Positions 18,209-25,801 of a stretch of DNA of 64,000 nt are shown here, in pieces. Source of the DNA: an uncultured Roseibium sp. (GTDB taxonomy: Bacteria; Pseudomonadota; Alphaproteobacteria; Rhizobiales; Stappiaceae). Numbering within the stretch: the stretch's first letter is position 1; every line of letters begins with the position of its first letter. Made by a program: the position numbers and the translations under genes. Below the pieces are notes generated by a model that saw nothing but the letters and a program-made list of their open reading frames with translations, had not been told where the DNA came from and searched no databases. Location: assembly GCF_963675985.1 (NCBI RefSeq), contig NZ_OY780957.1, positions 372,001 to 436,000 on the forward strand, written 5' to 3'.

Positions 18209-19950
18209 CAGTGGGAGTCCTTTCCAACGGGTGCGCCCCGGCAGCCTTTCAGAAAGTCGAGGTCTGCTCCGGTGTCCGCGCCCTGCACATGGGTCTGGTG
18301 CAGCCATTCGTAGCCGGACGGCGGCTGACCCGCCAGGGGCGTCCATGCAGCCAGGCGGGAAGCCATCTCCTCATCCGGGATATCGACATGAAGCCGGCGC
18401 GTTTCCACGTCGAGTTCGATCATGTCGCCGTCCCGGATCACTGCGAGCGGCCCGCCTGCGGCAGCTTCTGGAGAGGTATGCAGGATGACGGTGCCATAGG
18501 CCGTTCCGGACATGCGCGCATCGGAAATACGCACCATGTCGGTGATCCCATTCTTCAGAACCTTCGGCGGCAGGCCCATGTTGCCGACCTCCGCCATGCC
18601 CGGATAGCCCTTCGGCCCGCAGTTCTTCAAAACCATGACGCAGGTCTCGTCGATGTCGAGCGCATCGTCGTTGATCTTGGCCTTGTAGTCGTCGATATCC
18701 TCGAACACCACGGCCCGGCCCCTGTGCTTCATCAGATGCGGCGAAGATGCCGACGGCTTGATCACCGCCCCCTTGGGCGCAAGGTTGCCCTTCAGCACCG
18801 CGATCCCGCCGTGCCGGGTCAGCGCCTTTTCCAGGGGCAGGATGACGTCCTCGTTGTGATTGACGGCGGTCTTCACCTCGTCCCAGATCGCCCCACCGGA
18901 AACGGTCAGCGCATCCTTGTGCAGCATGCCGGCATCTCCCAGCCGCTTCAGGACGACCGGCAGGCCGCCGGCATAGAAGAACTCTTCCATCAGGTATTCG
19001 CCCGACGGCATCAGGTTGACGATGGTCGCCACGTCGCGGCCGAGGCGGTCCCAGTCGTCCAGCGTCAGGTCGATACCGACCCGGCCGGCAATCGCCAGAA
19101 GATGGATCACCGCATTGGTGGAGCCGCCGATGGCGCCATTGGTACGGATCGCATTCTCGAACGCCTGCCTCGTCATGACGTCGGAGGGTTTCAGGTCGTC
19201 CTTGACCATCTGCACGATCCGCCTTCCGGACATCTGCGCCATCACCCGGCGGCGGCTGTCGACGGCCGGGATCGCCGCGTTGCCCGACAGCGCCATGCCG
19301 AGCGCTTCCGCCATGGACGCCATTGTACTTGCCGTGCCCATGGTGTTGCAGGTGCCCGACGAGCGTGACATCGACGCCTCGGCTTCCAAGAAGTCTTCCT
19401 GGGTCATTTCCCCGGCCTTCACGGCTTCGGAAAACTTCCATAAATGGGTGCCGGAGCCGACGCGTTCGCCGCGGAAATAGCCGTTCAGCATCGGTCCACC
19501 AGTGACGACGATTGACGGCAGATCGGTGGAGGCGGCGGCCATCAGCAGGGACGGCGTGGTCTTGTCGCAACCGACCAGCAGCACGGCGCCATCGATCGGC
19601 TGGCCGCGCATGGCCTCTTCCACCGCCATGGCCGCCAGATTGCGGAACATCATCGCCGTCGGCCGGTAGGTGTTTTCCGACGCGGAGAACGCCGGCACCT
19701 CGACCGGGAATCCTCCGGCTTCCCAGACACCGGCCTTCACCTTTTCGGCAAGTTCGCGCAGGTGGCCATTGCACGGCGTCAGGTCGGACCAGGTGTTGAG
19801 GATGCCGATCACCGGGCGTCCGTCGAACAGGTCGTGCGGATAGCCCTGGTTCTTCATCCAGCCGCGATGGTAGATGACATCGCGCGAGGTCCCGCCATAC
19901 CATTCCTGCGAGCGCAACTTGCGCGGCCATTGTGCCGGCTTGAAGGTCAT
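18208..19950 (-). CDS. IlvD/Edd-family sugar-acid dehydratase (L-arabonate/galactonate dehydratase)
   Basis: A 580-residue Fe-S dehydratase. Three cysteines of the family cluster site are clear: LTPCNGH, LVGCDKTTPS and SRSSGTCNTMGTAS. Length and motifs (MLNGYFRGERVGSGTHLWKF, RTNGAIGGSTNAVIHLLAIA, ISDARMSGTAYGTVILH) match the arabonate/xylonate dehydratase branch. It removes water from the aldonate to give the 2-keto-3-deoxy acid, the point where the arabinose and galactose branches of this operon separate. Whether one enzyme handles both C5 and C6 aldonates is inferred from there being only one such gene here. Confidence 0.88.
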   Translation of the reverse strand: MTFKPAQWPRKLRSQEWYGGTSRDVIYHRGWMKNQGYPHDLFDGRPVIGILNTWSDLTPCNGHLRELAEKVKAGVWEAGGFPVEVPAFSASENTYRPTAMMFRNLAAMAVEEAMRGQPIDGAVLLVGCDKTTPSLLMAAASTDLPSIVVTGGPMLNGYFRGERVGSGTHLWKFSEAVKAGEMTQEDFLEAEASMSRSSGTCNTMGTASTMASMAEALGMALSGNAAIPAVDSRRRVMAQMSGRRIVQMVKDDLKPSDVMTRQAFENAIRTNGAIGGSTNAVIHLLAIAGRVGIDLTLDDWDRLGRDVATIVNLMPSGEYLMEEFFYAGGLPVVLKRLGDAGMLHKDALTVSGGAIWDEVKTAVNHNEDVILPLEKALTRHGGIAVLKGNLAPKGAVIKPSASSPHLMKHRGRAVVFEDIDDYKAKINDDALDIDETCVMVLKNCGPKGYPGMAEVGNMGLPPKVLKNGITDMVRISDARMSGTAYGTVILHTSPEAAAGGPLAVIRDGDMIELDVETRRLHVDIPDEEMASRLAAWTPLAGQPPSGYEWLHQTHVQGADTGADLDFLKGCRGAPVGKDSH

Positions 19951-20009
19951 GAGATCACCTTTGAGAGTTTGCGGCTTCGATGTCGCCCGGAACCGAGCGA
20001 CCGCGACCG

Positions 20010-21212
20010 TCAGCTTTGTTTCTGTTTGTTGTAGACATCGAAGAAAACGGCGGCGAGCAGCACCAGCCCCTTGATGACCTGCTGGTAGTCGATGCCGATC
20101 CCCATGATCGACATGCCGTTGTTCATCACGCCCATGATGAAGGCACCGACCACCGCGCCGACGATCTTGCCGACCCCGCCGGACATGGATGCCCCGCCGA
20201 TGAAGACCGCGGCAATCACATCAAGCTCGACCGCGAACCCGGCCTTGGGCGTTGCCGTATTCAGGCGGGCCGCGAAGATCAGGCCGGCAAGGGCGGCAAG
20301 CATGCCCATGTTGACGAACGCCAGGAAGGTCAGCCGTTCCGTCTTGATGCCCGACAGCTTGGCCGCCTTCTCGTTTCCGCCGAGCGCATAGATCCGGCGT
20401 CCGAGCGTCGTGTTCTCCGTGACGAAGGCATAGATCACCGTCAGCAGGACCATGGAGATCAGCACGTTCGGCAGTCCGCGGAAGGTCGATAGCTTGTAGG
20501 CAATGAACAACAGCGCGCCGGCGACGATGACATTGCGGACGAAGAAGAACGCAGGCGGCTCCAGCTCCATTCCATAGCGGCGGTTGTGGGCCCGGTCGCG
20601 CACGCCCAGCCAGAGGATCAGGGCAACGGCGACGAGACCCGCGGCAAGCGCGGTACCGTTCGGGCGCCCGATGCCGAAGATATCGGGAATGAAACCGGTC
20701 GACAGCAACTGGAAGCTTTTCGGGAACGGGCCAACCGACTGGCCTTCGAGCAGCCACAGGGACAAGCCGCGGAAGACGAGCATGCCAGCGAGCGTCACGA
20801 TGAAGGAGGGAATTTTCCAGTAGGCGACGAAATAGCCCTGCGCCGCGCCGATGCCCATCCCGACGATCAGGCAGGCCGGAATGGTCATGTAAACGGGCAG
20901 GTCCAGTTCCACGATCATCACCGCGGCGAGCGCGCCGATGAAGCCCATCACCGAGCCGACCGACAGGTCGATATTGCCCGACACGATGACGACCAGCATG
21001 CCGAGCGCCATGATGATGATGTAGCTGTTCTGCAGGAACAGGTTGGTGATGTTGACCGGGCGTAGCAGCGTCCCGTCGGTGACGATCTGGAAGAACGCCA
21101 TGATGGCGATCAGCGCGAACAGCAGCCCGTATTCGCGCAGATGCTTCGCCAGATAAGCACCAATCCCGATTGCCCTCCCGGTATGGCCTTCGGCCGCCTG
21201 TGCCGTTTCCAT
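20010..21212 (-). CDS. gguB: Sugar ABC transporter permease GguB (XylH-like)
   Basis: A 400-residue permease with more than ten hydrophobic segments and the family signature SGNIDLSVGSVMGFIGALAA; near the C terminus AVELDVIAAVFIGGASMSGGVGKIVGA. The length and single-permease arrangement are those of XylH/GguB, which works with GguA and the binding protein ChvE in Agrobacterium and related alphaproteobacteria for galactose, arabinose, xylose and other sugars. A GGGGAGAA ribosome site precedes the ATG; the gap to gguA is 12 nt. Confidence 0.9.
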   Translation of the reverse strand: METAQAAEGHTGRAIGIGAYLAKHLREYGLLFALIAIMAFFQIVTDGTLLRPVNITNLFLQNSYIIIMALGMLVVIVSGNIDLSVGSVMGFIGALAAVMIVELDLPVYMTIPACLIVGMGIGAAQGYFVAYWKIPSFIVTLAGMLVFRGLSLWLLEGQSVGPFPKSFQLLSTGFIPDIFGIGRPNGTALAAGLVAVALILWLGVRDRAHNRRYGMELEPPAFFFVRNVIVAGALLFIAYKLSTFRGLPNVLISMVLLTVIYAFVTENTTLGRRIYALGGNEKAAKLSGIKTERLTFLAFVNMGMLAALAGLIFAARLNTATPKAGFAVELDVIAAVFIGGASMSGGVGKIVGAVVGAFIMGVMNNGMSIMGIGIDYQQVIKGLVLLAAVFFDVYNKQKQS

Positions 21213-21224
21213 CCGTTTTCTCCC

Positions 21225-22745
21225 CTATACCCTGACTATGAGCGACATGATGCGCTCCTGGGTGGCCTCTTCCGCCGGCAGTTCACCGACGAGGGCGCCT
21301 TCGTTCATGACGTAGATGCGGTCGCACATGCCGAGCATTTCCGGCATCTCGGAAGAGATCATGACGACCCCTTTGCCCTCTGCCGAAAGCTCGTTGATGA
21401 GGTTGTAGATCTCGAACTTCGCCCCGACATCGATGCCCCGCGTCGGCTCGTCGAGGATCAGCACGTCCGGTCCGGCGAAGAGCCATTTCGACAGCACGAC
21501 CTTCTGCTGGTTGCCGCCCGACAGGTTGCCTACCTTCTGGAACACCGACGGCGTACGGATGTTCATCGCCTCGCGGTATTTCTCCGCGACCCGGGTCTCT
21601 CGTGCCTCGCTGATGACACCCCGTCCCGACACGGCCGGCAGATTGGCGAGCGTGATGTTGCGCTCGATGGTCTCGTCCAGAATGAGGCCGAGCGTCTTCC
21701 GGTCTTCCGTCACATAGGCAATGCCGGCGCCAATCGCCCGGTTGACGGTGGAAACGTCAACCGGCTTGCCGTGCATCAGAACCTCGCCGGAGATGTTGCG
21801 GCCATAGCTGCGGCCGAAAAGGCTCATGGCGAGTTCGGTCCGCCCGGAGCCCATCAGCCCCGCGATCCCGACCACCTCGCCGGCGCGCACGGTCAGGTTC
21901 GCGTTTCGAATGACCTGGCGGTCGGCGTGTTCCGGATGCCAGACGTTCCAGTCGCGCACCTCCATCAGCGGCTCACCGGCGCGCCGGTCACGTGCGGGAT
22001 AGCGGTGGGCCATGTCACGTCCGACCATATCGCGCACGATCCGGTCCTCGGTGATGTCCTCGGTGCGCGCATCCATGGTGGAAATCGTCGCCCCGTCCCG
22101 GATCACGGTGACCCGGTCGGCGACACGGCGAACCTCGTTCAGCTTGTGGCTGATGATGATCGAGGTGACGCCGTGGGACTTGAGTTCCAGAAGCAGGTCG
22201 AGCAACGCCTGGCTGTCGCTTTCCGACAGGGCCGCCGTCGGCTCGTCCAGGATCAGGAGCCGCACGTCCTTCGACAGCGCCTTGGCGATCTCCACAAGCT
22301 GCTGCTTGCCCACACCGAGGCTGTCCACCTTGGTGGACGGCGCTTCCGCCAGCCCGACTTTCTTCAACAGACCCTCTGTGCGTTGGAAGGTCTCGCGCCA
22401 GTTGACGACGCCGTTACGTGCGCACTCGTTGCCCAGGAACAGGTTCTCTGCGATCGACAGCAGCGGCACCAGCGCCAGCTCCTGGTGAATGATGATGATG
22501 CCGACGAATTCGCTGTCCTTGATCCCGCCGAAGGCGGCCACGTGGCCGTCGTAATGGATCTCGCCGTCATAGCTGCCGGCCGGATAGACGCCGGAGAGAA
22601 CCTTCATCAGCGTGGACTTGCCTGCGCCGTTCTCGCCGACCAGCGCATGAATCTCTCCCTCGGCAACGGAAAGGTTCACCGCGTCGAGCGCCTTGACGCC
22701 CGGAAAGGTCTTGGTGATGGAGCGCATCTCCAGCAGGGGTGTCAT
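21225..22745 (-). CDS. gguA: Sugar ABC transporter ATPase GguA
   Basis: A 506-residue double ATPase. First domain: Walker A GENGAGKST, Walker B LLILDEPTAALSE; second: LMGSGRTELAMSLFG, signature NLSGGNQQKVVLSKWL and DVLILDEPTRGIDVG. It energises GguB. It lies between chvE and gguB, 112 nt after chvE, with a strong hairpin in that gap. Confidence 0.9.
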   Translation of the reverse strand: MTPLLEMRSITKTFPGVKALDAVNLSVAEGEIHALVGENGAGKSTLMKVLSGVYPAGSYDGEIHYDGHVAAFGGIKDSEFVGIIIIHQELALVPLLSIAENLFLGNECARNGVVNWRETFQRTEGLLKKVGLAEAPSTKVDSLGVGKQQLVEIAKALSKDVRLLILDEPTAALSESDSQALLDLLLELKSHGVTSIIISHKLNEVRRVADRVTVIRDGATISTMDARTEDITEDRIVRDMVGRDMAHRYPARDRRAGEPLMEVRDWNVWHPEHADRQVIRNANLTVRAGEVVGIAGLMGSGRTELAMSLFGRSYGRNISGEVLMHGKPVDVSTVNRAIGAGIAYVTEDRKTLGLILDETIERNITLANLPAVSGRGVISEARETRVAEKYREAMNIRTPSVFQKVGNLSGGNQQKVVLSKWLFAGPDVLILDEPTRGIDVGAKFEIYNLINELSAEGKGVVMISSEMPEMLGMCDRIYVMNEGALVGELPAEEATQERIMSLIVRV

Positions 22746-22811
22746 CGCCTTGCCTCGATATACCTGGCCTCGATTGCCCGCATCGGGCCTCGATTACGCA
22801 GTCAGAACCAT

Positions 22812-22836
22812 CCGCCCGCGCCGGGAGCGCGGGCGG
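22812..22836 (-). other. Strong intercistronic hairpin between chvE and gguA
   Basis: CCGCCCGCGC (22812-22821) and GCGCGGGCGG (22827-22836) form a perfect 10-bp GC stem with a 5-nt loop, 21 nt beyond the chvE stop. No T-run follows on the minus strand. It probably protects the binding-protein message from 3' decay or attenuates transcription, giving more ChvE than GguAB. Confidence 0.75.
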
Positions 22837-22857
22837 CAATGTCGTGAAGCCTGAGAC

Positions 22858-23922
22858 TTACTTGATCTGATCCATCGTGTAGTAGCCGGACCCGATCAGC
22901 ACCTTTTCCCAGTTCGATGCATCGACCGAGACCGGCTCGAGCAGGTAGGAGGGAACGACCTTGACGCCGTTGTCATAGGTCTTGGTGTCGTTGATTTCCG
23001 GCTCGCCGCCCTGCAGGAGCGCATCGACCATGCCGACGGTGACACGGGCCAGTTCGCGCGTGTCCTTGAACACGGTGGAGTATTGCTCGCCCGCCAGGAT
23101 GGACTTGACGGAGGGAACTTCCGCATCCTGGCCGGTCACGATCGGCATCTTCAGGTCGCCCGAGCCGTAGCCGACGCCCTTGAGGGAAGACAGGATACCG
23201 ATGGACAAGCCATCATAGGGCGACAGCACGCCATGGATCTGCTTGTCGGTGTAGTAGGCGGACAGAAGATTATCCATGCGCGATTGCGCGACCGCGCCGT
23301 CCCAGCGCAGGGTGCCGACCGTATCCATACCCATCTGGCCGGAAACGATCTTCACGGTGCCGGCATCGATCAGCGGCTGCAGCACCGACATGGCGCCGTT
23401 ATAGAAGAAGTAGGCGTTGTTGTCGTCCGGAGACCCTCCGAACAGTTCGACGTTGTAAGGCCCGTCGCCGAAGCGTGCCTTCAGGCCGTCGACCAGCGAG
23501 GACGCTTGCTGCACGCCGACCTTGAAATTGTCGAAGGTGGCATAGTAGTCGACGTTGCCGCTGTCGCGGATCAGCCGGTCATAGGCAATCACCTTGATGC
23601 CGGAGGCGGCCGCGTTTTCAAGCGCATTCGACAGCGTCGTGCCGTCGATGGCCGCGATCACCAGGACGTTGACGCCCTTGGTGATCATGTTTTCGATCTG
23701 CGCCAGCTGGTTCGGAATATCGTCTTCCGCATATTGCAGGTCGGTTTCGTAACCGGCCTTGGTGAACTGCTCCACCATGGAGTTGCCGTCGGAGATCCAG
23801 CGGGCCGACGATTTTGTCGGCATCGCAATACCGACAGTGCCCTTGTCCTGGGCGAAGGCCGGAGCGGCGAGCAGCCCGGCGCCAACCGCGGCCGAAGCCA
23901 GCAGCGAAATCAGCTTTCTCAT
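22858..23922 (-). CDS. chvE: ChvE-type multiple-sugar-binding periplasmic protein
   Basis: A 354-residue periplasmic binding protein with signal peptide MRKLISLLASAAVGAGLLAA then PAFAQD. A GGGAGGA ribosome site 6 nt before ATG 23922 fixes the start. Mature motifs are those of ChvE/XylF-like proteins: VGIAMPTKSSARWISDGNSM, LVIAAIDGTTLSNALENAA, IAYDRLIRDSGNVDYYATFD and LFGGSPDDNNAYFFYNGAM. ChvE binds aldoses including galactose, arabinose and glucose; in Agrobacterium it also presents sugars to VirA, for which there is no sign here. Leads the operon that carries its own catabolic genes and is divergent from the LysR gene. Confidence 0.92.
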   Translation of the reverse strand: MRKLISLLASAAVGAGLLAAPAFAQDKGTVGIAMPTKSSARWISDGNSMVEQFTKAGYETDLQYAEDDIPNQLAQIENMITKGVNVLVIAAIDGTTLSNALENAAASGIKVIAYDRLIRDSGNVDYYATFDNFKVGVQQASSLVDGLKARFGDGPYNVELFGGSPDDNNAYFFYNGAMSVLQPLIDAGTVKIVSGQMGMDTVGTLRWDGAVAQSRMDNLLSAYYTDKQIHGVLSPYDGLSIGILSSLKGVGYGSGDLKMPIVTGQDAEVPSVKSILAGEQYSTVFKDTRELARVTVGMVDALLQGGEPEINDTKTYDNGVKVVPSYLLEPVSVDASNWEKVLIGSGYYTMDQIK

Positions 23923-24032
23923 GAATTCCTCCCGAATTTTTTGACGCGCGTGGCCTGCATATGTCTCTCCCGACAGGCAGCGCTTGCGCCGGATCTCGTT
24001 GATCCTGCGCCGACTTAAGGACTTCGCGTCAT

Positions 24033-24060
24033 GCATTGCAAATGCCTAGATTGACAATCT
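24033..24060. promoter_or_regulatory. Two adjacent dyads in the chvE/LysR divergent promoter
   Basis: GCATT-N3-AATGC (24033-24045) and AGATTG-N1-CAATCT (24048-24060) are both perfect inverted repeats, only 2 nt apart. They lie between chvE and its divergent LysR gene, 26-53 nt before the LysR start. Paired dyads in this place are what a LysR tetramer usually occupies, so they are the best candidate GbpR-type operator. The second dyad overlaps the -35 hexamer of the LysR promoter, which would give autorepression. Confidence 0.55.
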
Positions 24061-24079
24061 GCATACCAAAACTGATAAG
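24051..24079 (+). promoter_or_regulatory. Sigma-70-like promoter for the LysR gene
   Basis: TTGACA (24051-24056), a 17-nt spacer, then GATAAG (24074-24079). The initiation site would fall about at the ATG at 24086, and no Shine-Dalgarno sequence precedes that ATG, so the message may be leaderless. Confidence 0.5.
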
Positions 24080-24085
24080 TGTTTT

Positions 24086-25033
24086 ATGCTGAAACTAGCC
24101 AATCGGTTGCAAATCAAGGATCTCCGGTTGATTCAGGCGATCCATGAGACCGGCCAGCTCGCCCTGGCCGCGGAACGGCTGTCCATGACCCAGCCGGCCG
24201 CATCGCGCATGCTGGCAAGCATCGAGCGCCTGATCGATGCAAAGATCTTCGTCCGCCATCCGAAAGGCATGACGACCACCCCCGTCGGCGAGACCCTGGC
24301 GCGCAATGCGATGGGCCTGATCAACGGACTGGACCAGACACTGCTGGAAGCCCATGCGGTGGGTTTGGGACGTGCGGGAACCGCCAGGGTCGGATCGGTC
24401 ACCGGCGGCGCCGTCGCCTTCGTCGTACCGGCGGTCCAGGAACTGAAGAAAACCGCCTCCGGTTCGGACATTCACGTGGACGTGGCGCCAAGCGATATCC
24501 TGATCGACGGCTTGCTGAAAGGCGAATACGACTTCGTGCTTTCGCGGATCCCGGCAGGCACGGACGCACGGCAGTTCGCGATCCGCCGCGGCCGGGTCGA
24601 AGTGATCCGGTTCCTCGTCCGCAAGAACCATCCGCTGGCAAACGGCCGCCAGGTCGGCCTGCGCGAAATGGCGGGCTACGAGTGGGTCATCCAGGCCCCC
24701 CATACGCCCATGCGGCGCGCGATCGAGGAAGCCTTCCTCGCCGACGACATTCCCCTGCCGAACGAAATCGTCAATACGACGTCGCTGCTGGTCATGATCG
24801 CATATCTCGCCTCATCCGATGCGATCGCCCCGATCTCGCGCGAGGTGGCGGACCTGCTCGATACCGGCGCGGCTGCCGGAAACCTGACCGCGATCGATGT
24901 CTGCGAGCCGATCATCATCAATCCGTACTACCTGATCACGCGCAAGAACCAGATCATCAATCCGCTTGCGGCGCGCCTGCACGATCTCGTTCTCGACGCG
25001 CTTCAGGTCGACAAGGAAACGGACTTGAAATAG
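24086..25033 (+). CDS. LysR-family regulator of the chvE-ggu sugar operon (GbpR-like)
   Basis: A 315-residue LysR protein. N-terminal helix-turn-helix: LRLIQAIHETGQLALAAERL followed by SMTQPAASRMLASIERLI and DAKIFVRHPKGMTTTPVG; the remainder is a periplasmic-binding-fold effector domain (GSVTGGAVAFVVPAVQELKK onward). In Agrobacterium and Azospirillum the galactose-binding-protein regulator GbpR is encoded divergently from chvE in the same way and controls it in response to sugars. Operator dyads and promoter lie in the 163-bp gap. The gene has no visible ribosome site. Confidence 0.85.
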   Translation: MLKLANRLQIKDLRLIQAIHETGQLALAAERLSMTQPAASRMLASIERLIDAKIFVRHPKGMTTTPVGETLARNAMGLINGLDQTLLEAHAVGLGRAGTARVGSVTGGAVAFVVPAVQELKKTASGSDIHVDVAPSDILIDGLLKGEYDFVLSRIPAGTDARQFAIRRGRVEVIRFLVRKNHPLANGRQVGLREMAGYEWVIQAPHTPMRRAIEEAFLADDIPLPNEIVNTTSLLVMIAYLASSDAIAPISREVADLLDTGAAAGNLTAIDVCEPIIINPYYLITRKNQIINPLAARLHDLVLDALQVDKETDLK

Positions 25034-25105
25034 CCCGCTTTAAGCGATGATCCGCGAAATCGACGACGCACCACCTCCAATCCGGCCCGCACGCCGTTTC
25101 AGATC

Positions 25106-25123
25106 AGGCCGCCTCGGCCTTTG
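25106..25123 (+). terminator. Weak terminator after the LysR gene
   Basis: AGGCC (25106-25110) and GGCCT (25116-25120) form a 5-bp stem followed by TTG. Short, but placed between two convergent genes. Confidence 0.35.
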
Positions 25124-25134
25124 TCGAGCAAACC

Positions 25135-25677
25135 TCAAGACGGTGCGTCGAGTGCCTTCTTGAAAGCCGCGGTGAAGCCCGTCAGGGAAACGGGAACACC
25201 CTTGGCGGCGCCGGATCGGTCCGCGAAGACAATGGTCATGGCCTTTGCCTTCTTGAATATCTGGGCCGCTGCGTCGCTGAAGACGGCACCGGCAAGGCAG
25301 AAATCGGGGTAGCAGGTCTCGTAAGGAGCCTTGACGGCGACCTTGTCACCGACGCGGAGTTCGACCGGACTGCCCAGATGGACCGCGAGCGGCAGTTGGA
25401 CGACGACCCGCATGGCCTCCTTGCCCGGAAGCCGGCCAACGGCAATCTTTGCCAGCAGGCCCTTGTTGTCTTTCGCCGCAATGGCCTGCAGCATCTCGCA
25501 GAGCTTTGTCGACTTGTCGTCGAGAAGACGGCACTGAACGGTCCAGTCGCCGAAGGTCGCGGTAGTCTGCGAGGGCGTATCCGCATCTTCCGCCGCAAAG
25601 GCCTGTGTGAATGACAAAAGCAAAAAGCAAACCGCCGCCACGGTTCCGGAAAATACCTTGAAAAATGAATGAAACAT
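25135..25677 (-). CDS. IalB-family (invasion-associated locus B) periplasmic protein
   Basis: A 180-residue exported protein: hydrophobic signal (FSGTVAAVCFLLLSFTQAFA) then AEDADTP. The family core follows: FGDWTVQCRLLDDKSTKLCE with the first Cys pair, a strand region (MRVVVQLPLAVHLGSPVELRV), then YETCYPDFCLAGAVF with a second Cys pair, and a C-terminal AKAMTIVFADRSG. These proteins occur in many alphaproteobacteria as small periplasmic proteins of unclear function; the invasion name comes from Bartonella and implies nothing here. A GGGAGGC ribosome site supports the start. The gene is separated from the upstream binding-protein gene by a terminator-like hairpin, so it probably has its own promoter. 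Confidence 0.85.
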   Translation of the reverse strand: MFHSFFKVFSGTVAAVCFLLLSFTQAFAAEDADTPSQTTATFGDWTVQCRLLDDKSTKLCEMLQAIAAKDNKGLLAKIAVGRLPGKEAMRVVVQLPLAVHLGSPVELRVGDKVAVKAPYETCYPDFCLAGAVFSDAAAQIFKKAKAMTIVFADRSGAAKGVPVSLTGFTAAFKKALDAPS

Positions 25678-25733
25678 CTGTTGCCTCCCGTTCGAACTGC
25701 TGACCCTTTATCGGCGATTTTCTCCTGTTGAAT

Positions 25734-25778
25734 AAACAGAAACCGGCGGCTCCCGAAAGAAAGCCGCCGGTTCTGTTT
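25734..25778 (-). terminator. Terminator-like hairpin after the LIV-type binding-protein gene
   Basis: AACCGGCGGCT (25741-25751) and AGCCGCCGGTT (25762-25772) make a perfect 11-bp stem, extended past a one-base bulge by AAACAG (25734-25739) against CTGTTT (25773-25778). On the minus strand it lies about 30 nt after the stop and is followed by a T-rich but interrupted run. It marks the end of the kyn-liv unit. Confidence 0.7.
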
Positions 25779-25801
25779 CGTCGCGATCAAGAGCGTGACG
25801 C

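Noticed and set aside
18371..19930. Minus-strand 519-codon frame within the dehydratase gene
   Set aside because: Shifted-frame shadow of the dehydratase; Arg/Gly-rich low-complexity composition.
21141..22847. Plus-strand 568-codon frame across gguA
   Set aside because: Antisense shadow of the ATPase; Walker motifs are on the minus strand.
22858..23922. ChvE as evidence of a virulence (VirA/VirG) system
   Set aside because: ChvE is a general sugar-binding protein and no vir genes are present; context is purely catabolic.
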